Origin: Suilimivivens aceti
GTDB lineage: Bacteria > Bacillota > Clostridia > Lachnospirales > Lachnospiraceae
Reading direction: 5' to 3'
Length of the DNA stretch: 64,000 bases
NCBI RefSeq assembly: GCF_025567405.1
Contig: NZ_JAOQKJ010000008.1
Span: 124,001 to 188,000 of the forward strand
How positions within the stretch are numbered: position 1 is the stretch's first letter; each line of letters begins with the position of its first letter. Below, in pieces: positions 60,167-64,000 of this stretch. The notes under the pieces were generated by a model, which was given only the letters and a program-made list of their open reading frames with translations, did no database searches and was not told the origin of the DNA. A program made the translations under genes and the position numbers.

Positions 60167-61771
60167 TTATTTTCCTATATGCTCCGTGCGGTATTTGGAA
60201 GGTGACATTCCATATTTACGCTTAAAAACATAGCTGAAATAGTTGGCATCCTCATATCCGACATGCTCTGCAATTTCATAGCTTTTTTCATTTGTTTCCA
60301 GGATCAGGCGGACCGCCTGCTGCATCCTGTAATCTGTCAGATACGTGATAAACGGGATACCGGCTTCCTTCTTAAAGACAGAAGAAAAATAGGAATTCGA
60401 TACACCAAGACCCGAGCACACCGTATCCAGAGATAACCCGGCATCCCCATAACGATCGCGAACAATATTTTTTGCCTCCGAGATCAGATAACGAAGTGAG
60501 GAATTTCTGGCATTTTTCAGCTCGTCACTGATCGACAATGCCACACCTACAAGCCATGCCGACAATGCTGCCTTATCCATTCTCGGGATCTCCTCATAGG
60601 CATTCCGGATTTCACCAGTATGTTCTTCAAATTTCATATAATTATTTCCGCAGAAGCGGTACAAATGTCCGACAATCTCCATAACCGTAAAATTATGCTG
60701 CGTAATGGTTTTTGCATTATCCTTAAGCTCACCGACAAGAGAAAGCACTGCCCGCTCGATATCTTCACGTACACCGATATGGATCGCCTTAAATACGCCG
60801 TTCATATCAATATCCTCCGGCTGCATGGAAAGCTCCTGTCCCTTGGGCGCAATGTCCGCTATATTAATTGAACGGCCGGCTCCGTAGATCACACGGTAGG
60901 AAACAGCTTCCCTTGCCCCCTCGTAGGAATAACGAAGAGACGGTAAATCCTCACATGCCTTCCCGATCCCTATGGTTACAACCGCGCCGAAGAAGCGGTC
61001 TGCCCACTTGCAGAAACGGTCACACTCATCCGTCAGCCTCGTAATTCCGCTCTCTCCCTCAAGATTCACCAGCATAACAATGTTTCCAAGGTATGTAAAA
61101 TATCTGCAGTCCCACTTTCCCTGAAACCGTTCCTGTGCTTCTCTCTGTACTGATACGGACAGAAGGAGCGGTGTCATGTTATCCGGAACATGATTTTCTG
61201 AAATGTGCAGCACGGCACAGCAAAAGTATGGTCCCGGCAGGGAAATCCGGTAAGCACCCATGAATTTACGGATCTCGCCCTCCGTGATCCGCCCTTCAAT
61301 CAGCGAACAGAAAAAGTTCGTCTGCAATACCGGCAGGGAGTCAGTATAGTACTGCTCCAGCTTCCTGATATTCAGTTTTTCTTCCCGCTCCTTATCAAGG
61401 GCATCCTTTAATCGTTTCAGGCAATCCGAAAGCTCATTGGCATTAACCGGCTTCAGGATATATTCCTCGATTTCAAGATGTACGGCTTCCTTGGCATATT
61501 CAAATTCATCGAATCCTGTAAGTATCAGAATCCGCACATCCGGATTATCCTGCTTCAGATTACGCGCGAGCTCCAATCCATCCATATAGGGCATTTTAAT
61601 ATCCGTGATCACAACATCCGGCTGCATTTTCTCTGATATTTCCAGTGCCTTTACCCCATTCTGAGCCTTTCCGACCACTTCAAACCCCATCTGCTTCCAG
61701 CATATCCTGTGTTCAATTACATCCATAACTTCTTCTTCATCATCTACAAGAAGTACTTTATATGTCAGCAT
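60167..61771 (-). CDS. YesN-type response regulator with AraC output
   Basis: 534-residue regulator: receiver domain 1-120 with D57 (VVITDIKMPYMDG) and lysine in ILKPV, a long middle domain, and a C-terminal AraC double helix-turn-helix (LSLDTVCSGLGVSNSYFSSV, then AEHVGYEDANYFSYVFKRKY, 20 residues each). Start ATG 61771 with GGAGG six bases upstream. It pairs with the kinase downstream and probably activates the mgl genes next to it. Confidence 0.92.
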   Translation of the reverse strand: MLTYKVLLVDDEEEVMDVIEHRICWKQMGFEVVGKAQNGVKALEISEKMQPDVVITDIKMPYMDGLELARNLKQDNPDVRILILTGFDEFEYAKEAVHLEIEEYILKPVNANELSDCLKRLKDALDKEREEKLNIRKLEQYYTDSLPVLQTNFFCSLIEGRITEGEIRKFMGAYRISLPGPYFCCAVLHISENHVPDNMTPLLLSVSVQREAQERFQGKWDCRYFTYLGNIVMLVNLEGESGITRLTDECDRFCKWADRFFGAVVTIGIGKACEDLPSLRYSYEGAREAVSYRVIYGAGRSINIADIAPKGQELSMQPEDIDMNGVFKAIHIGVREDIERAVLSLVGELKDNAKTITQHNFTVMEIVGHLYRFCGNNYMKFEEHTGEIRNAYEEIPRMDKAALSAWLVGVALSISDELKNARNSSLRYLISEAKNIVRDRYGDAGLSLDTVCSGLGVSNSYFSSVFKKEAGIPFITYLTDYRMQQAVRLILETNEKSYEIAEHVGYEDANYFSYVFKRKYGMSPSKYRTEHIGK

Positions 61772-61795
61772 CTGTACCCTCCATATCGTTGCAAA

Positions 61796-61831
61796 ATGGC
61801 ACGGATTCACTGAATCATAAATCCGTGCCAC
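61796..61831 (-). other. Hairpin in the yesN leader
   Basis: GGCACGGATT (61798-61807) and AATCCGTGCC (61820-61829), perfect 10-bp arms in the 170-base gap between mglC and the regulator gene. No T-run follows in the minus direction; on the plus strand a T-run begins three bases later. It may be an mRNA-processing or operator element rather than a terminator. Confidence 0.5.
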
Positions 61832-61940
61832 CTTTTTTATTATACTCTTTTTTTCATAAATTTCCCACTATAAATCCAGTGAATTTTGCAATGCATGGCT
61901 TCTGCAATGCCGGTTACTTCTCCCTGCCTTTTGGCTTCGT

Positions 61941-63593
61941 TTATTTCTTCTTTACATACTTCAGACAATCAAGCGTAACAGCTGCCAGGATGATGATACC
62001 TTCGAATATAAACTGAAGGTTTGTATCAATACCCAGGATCGTGAGAGAATATGTAAGTGCAGTAAAGATCAGCACACCGGTTACAACACCGGAAATCTTA
62101 CCGATACCACCCGTAAAGGATACACCACCAACAACGCAGGCGGCAATGGCGTCCATATCCCATCCCTGTCCATAGGCAGCACTGCCGGAACCGATCATAC
62201 GGTTACATTCCAGCCATGAGCCAAAGCCATAAAGAATACCTGCAAGGATAAATGCTCCCATGGTTACTGCAAATACGGAGATACCGGATACAGCTGCCGC
62301 TTCCGGGTTTCCGCCGACTGCATACAGATTCTTACCGAAGGTTGTCTTATTCCAGATAAACCACACAACTATAACTGCAACAACTGCCCAGAGGATGATG
62401 GTCGGGAATTTCCCGATCCTTGGTATGAAAATCGCCGGGATAGCAGAATCAATAGCACCGAAGGACACACCCTTTGTAGCATACGTTACCAGTCCGAAGA
62501 TGATCAGCATGTTTGCCATGGTTGAAATAAACGGATGCATCTTGAACCTTGCCATAAAGAATCCCGCAATGGATGCAAAGCCTGTTGTCAGGATCACGCA
62601 GACAACCAGTGCAAGAAGTGCACGTGCCGGTGCTGGAATTCCTGTAAAATCAAAGATATGGCCGAATACCCCGCCTGTATTGACTCCGTTGTGCATAATA
62701 ATGGTTGCCGTTACCATACCAAGACCAACCATTCGTCCTACGGAAAGATCCGTACCGGTTAACAGGATCAGTCCGGCTACTCCAAGTGCCAGGAATATAC
62801 GGGGTGATGCCTGCTGAAGAATATTCAGGATATTGGACATCGTCAGAAGCTGTGTGTTTTTTACCATCGGAGTAATAATACAAAGGGCAATAAAGATCAT
62901 GATAATGACGATATAGAGCCCGTTCTTATACAAAAACTGTGAGGTATTGAAGGTGTATTTGTAGTTTTCAAAGCTCTGTGCCTTTTTCTGTAAAAAGGTG
63001 AATTTCGACATACGGAGCAGATCGATCAGATGATACTTGTGCACATATGCTTCATGCCTTCTGTCCTTGATCTCCTGAAGCTTTGATTCATGCACCATCT
63101 GGGCATCATACAGACGGTTCTTATATACATACTTTTCGTCCTTGATCTCCTGCCTGTCCGTCAGTCCGGAAAGCGTATGCTCATGCTCGGCCTTCAGCTG
63201 TCCGCGGATCTTCGCATATTCTGCATTTTCCTCTTCCTTCTGGGCTTCACAGCTCGCTGCTACCTTTTCGTAATAATCCTTATTAAAATGAGCGGCAAGA
63301 TAAGCCTCTGCCTCCTTGATCAGCCTGGAAACCTCATCCTTGTTTGCAGCCTCCGTTTCCTTTGCCTTTACAAGTGCTTCCTGATCCTTCCGGATGATCG
63401 CAGCCCGCTCCTCTTTTGTATAGTTTTTGTCTTCCTTCGTCAGGGCAATATGCGTTTTCAATGCCTGCACCTTATCAGAACCATCTACACGCAGAGCATC
63501 AATCTTTTTTTGTATCGTATCAATATATTCGTCAATCGGCTGTAAAAGCTCTGCTTCTTCCTCTGCCGAAAGATATTTTCTGTCATTTGCCAT
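61941..63593 (-). CDS. mglC: Galactose-type ABC permease MglC with long N-terminal extension
   Basis: 550-residue permease. The C-terminal 325 residues are a standard MglC/RbsC-type permease (LFLALGVAGLILLTG-like stretch, DLSVGRMVGLG, GIGKISGVVTGVLIF). It imports galactose, methyl-galactoside or glucose with MglA and MglB. The first 225 residues are a highly charged helical, probably coiled-coil domain (rich in K, E, A) before the first membrane helix, absent from the 336-residue E. coli protein. The start has AAAGGAG and AGGAG upstream. It follows mglA by 17 bases. Confidence 0.9.
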   Translation of the reverse strand: MANDRKYLSAEEEAELLQPIDEYIDTIQKKIDALRVDGSDKVQALKTHIALTKEDKNYTKEERAAIIRKDQEALVKAKETEAANKDEVSRLIKEAEAYLAAHFNKDYYEKVAASCEAQKEEENAEYAKIRGQLKAEHEHTLSGLTDRQEIKDEKYVYKNRLYDAQMVHESKLQEIKDRRHEAYVHKYHLIDLLRMSKFTFLQKKAQSFENYKYTFNTSQFLYKNGLYIVIIMIFIALCIITPMVKNTQLLTMSNILNILQQASPRIFLALGVAGLILLTGTDLSVGRMVGLGMVTATIIMHNGVNTGGVFGHIFDFTGIPAPARALLALVVCVILTTGFASIAGFFMARFKMHPFISTMANMLIIFGLVTYATKGVSFGAIDSAIPAIFIPRIGKFPTIILWAVVAVIVVWFIWNKTTFGKNLYAVGGNPEAAAVSGISVFAVTMGAFILAGILYGFGSWLECNRMIGSGSAAYGQGWDMDAIAACVVGGVSFTGGIGKISGVVTGVLIFTALTYSLTILGIDTNLQFIFEGIIILAAVTLDCLKYVKKK

Positions 63594-63610
63594 AGCTCCT
63601 GTACTCCTTT

Positions 63611-64000
63611 CTACAAATACTTTGCACTAAGTCTAAGAAGTTCTTCCTGATTGGTTTCCCTGGTATTTACGATCCCGGCCAGATGTCCGTTAGACATTAC
63701 ACCGATCCGGTTCGTGATTCCGAGAATTTCCGGCATTTCCGAAGAAACCACGATAATGGTTTTCCCCTTCTTTGCCATGCCGATAATCAGTTCATATATC
63801 TCATACTTGGCACCGACATCGATGCCTCTTGTAGGATCATCCATCATAAAAATGTTTGGCGAACGTTCCAGCCATCTGCCAAATATCGCTTTCTGCTGAT
63901 TTCCGCCGGACAGATTCGCGATCATATCCTCCGGTCCCATACATTTCGTACGCATGATACGGATTTCATCTGCAGTTGCCCTGACCATTTCATCATGTGA
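63611..64000 (-). CDS. mglA: Galactose-type ABC ATPase MglA (5' end outside window)
   Basis: C-terminal 129 codons of a sugar importer ATPase with tandem ABC domains. The second-domain signature LSGGNQQKAIFGRWLERSP, Walker B FMMDDPTRGIDVG and switch region VVSSEMPE are intact; note MMDD in place of the common LLDE, as often in this class. It energises the MglC permease directly downstream. The frame stays open to base 64000, so the gene starts beyond the window. Confidence 0.9.
   Translation of the reverse strand, partial: SHDEMVRATADEIRIMRTKCMGPEDMIANLSGGNQQKAIFGRWLERSPNIFMMDDPTRGIDVGAKYEIYELIIGMAKKGKTIIVVSSEMPEILGITNRIGVMSNGHLAGIVNTRETNQEELLRLSAKYL

Overview
The window reads as the chromosome of a low-to-mid GC anaerobic Firmicute, most probably a Lachnospiraceae gut commensal (Blautia/Roseburia/Dorea type). 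The grounds are the gene set: a linked TIGR03915/TIGR03916 radical-SAM repair pair, clostridial cellobiose phosphorylase, YesM/YesN-type sugar sensing, DUF624, DUF1848, DUF3783, CPBP proteases, rubrerythrin, strong AGGAGG ribosome sites and TTGACA-N17-TATAAT promoters. Gene names come from sequence recognition without database searches. No insertion sequence, phage gene, integrase or CRISPR array is visible, and most genes run on the minus strand.

Layout. 0-4.2 kb: a truncated nuclease-helicase fusion, an HPr-like protein without the PTS histidine, and a DNA-repair radical SAM pair behind a promoter with two LexA boxes. 4.2-12.5 kb: mixed housekeeping genes (TraX-like, spermidine-synthase-like membrane protein, DUF1848, fucO, AIM24-like, DUF3783, plsC-like, glycerate kinase). 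12.5-12.85 kb: a non-coding array of imperfect hairpin repeats. 12.9-19.1 kb: gltD-gltB with a terminator-like hairpin at the very 5' end of the predicted mRNA. 19.2-22.7 kb: a five-gene operon (flavin reductase, rubrerythrin, S1 protein, HAD phosphatase, CPBP protease) behind an inverted-repeat operator. 22.8-30.8 kb: ABC-F ATPase, DegV and MarR, glycogen phosphorylase with a LacI-type operator in its promoter spacer, its LacI neighbour, and an orphan CheX/CheY pair.

30.8-38.6 kb is a beta-glycoside locus: GH3 enzyme, AraC regulator, ABC importer and DUF624 protein. 38.7-45.7 kb holds tRNA-Leu, a cation antiporter with a MATE exporter, a six-tRNA operon, a tightly overlapping operon (methyltransferase, amidase-like protein, rdgB, phosphodiesterase) and an unlisted 52-residue Asn/Ser/Gln-rich small protein. 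45.8-53.1 kb is a cellobiose locus in which importer, LacI regulator and cellobiose phosphorylase work together; an identical 15-bp operator lies downstream of both the lacI and the phosphorylase promoters. 53.2-64 kb: cardiolipin synthase, pyridoxamine kinase and an unknown gene, then a galactose-type locus in which a membrane-anchored sugar-binding protein, a YesM kinase and a YesN regulator lie beside mglC and mglA (the latter cut by the window edge).

The best candidates for something under-described are the SOS-boxed radical SAM module, the amidase fold that has lost most of its zinc and catalytic residues, the MglC with a roughly 200-residue cytosolic helical extension, the hairpin repeat array, the gltB leader hairpin, and the small Asn/Ser/Gln-rich protein. 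None of these amounts to a proven new system.
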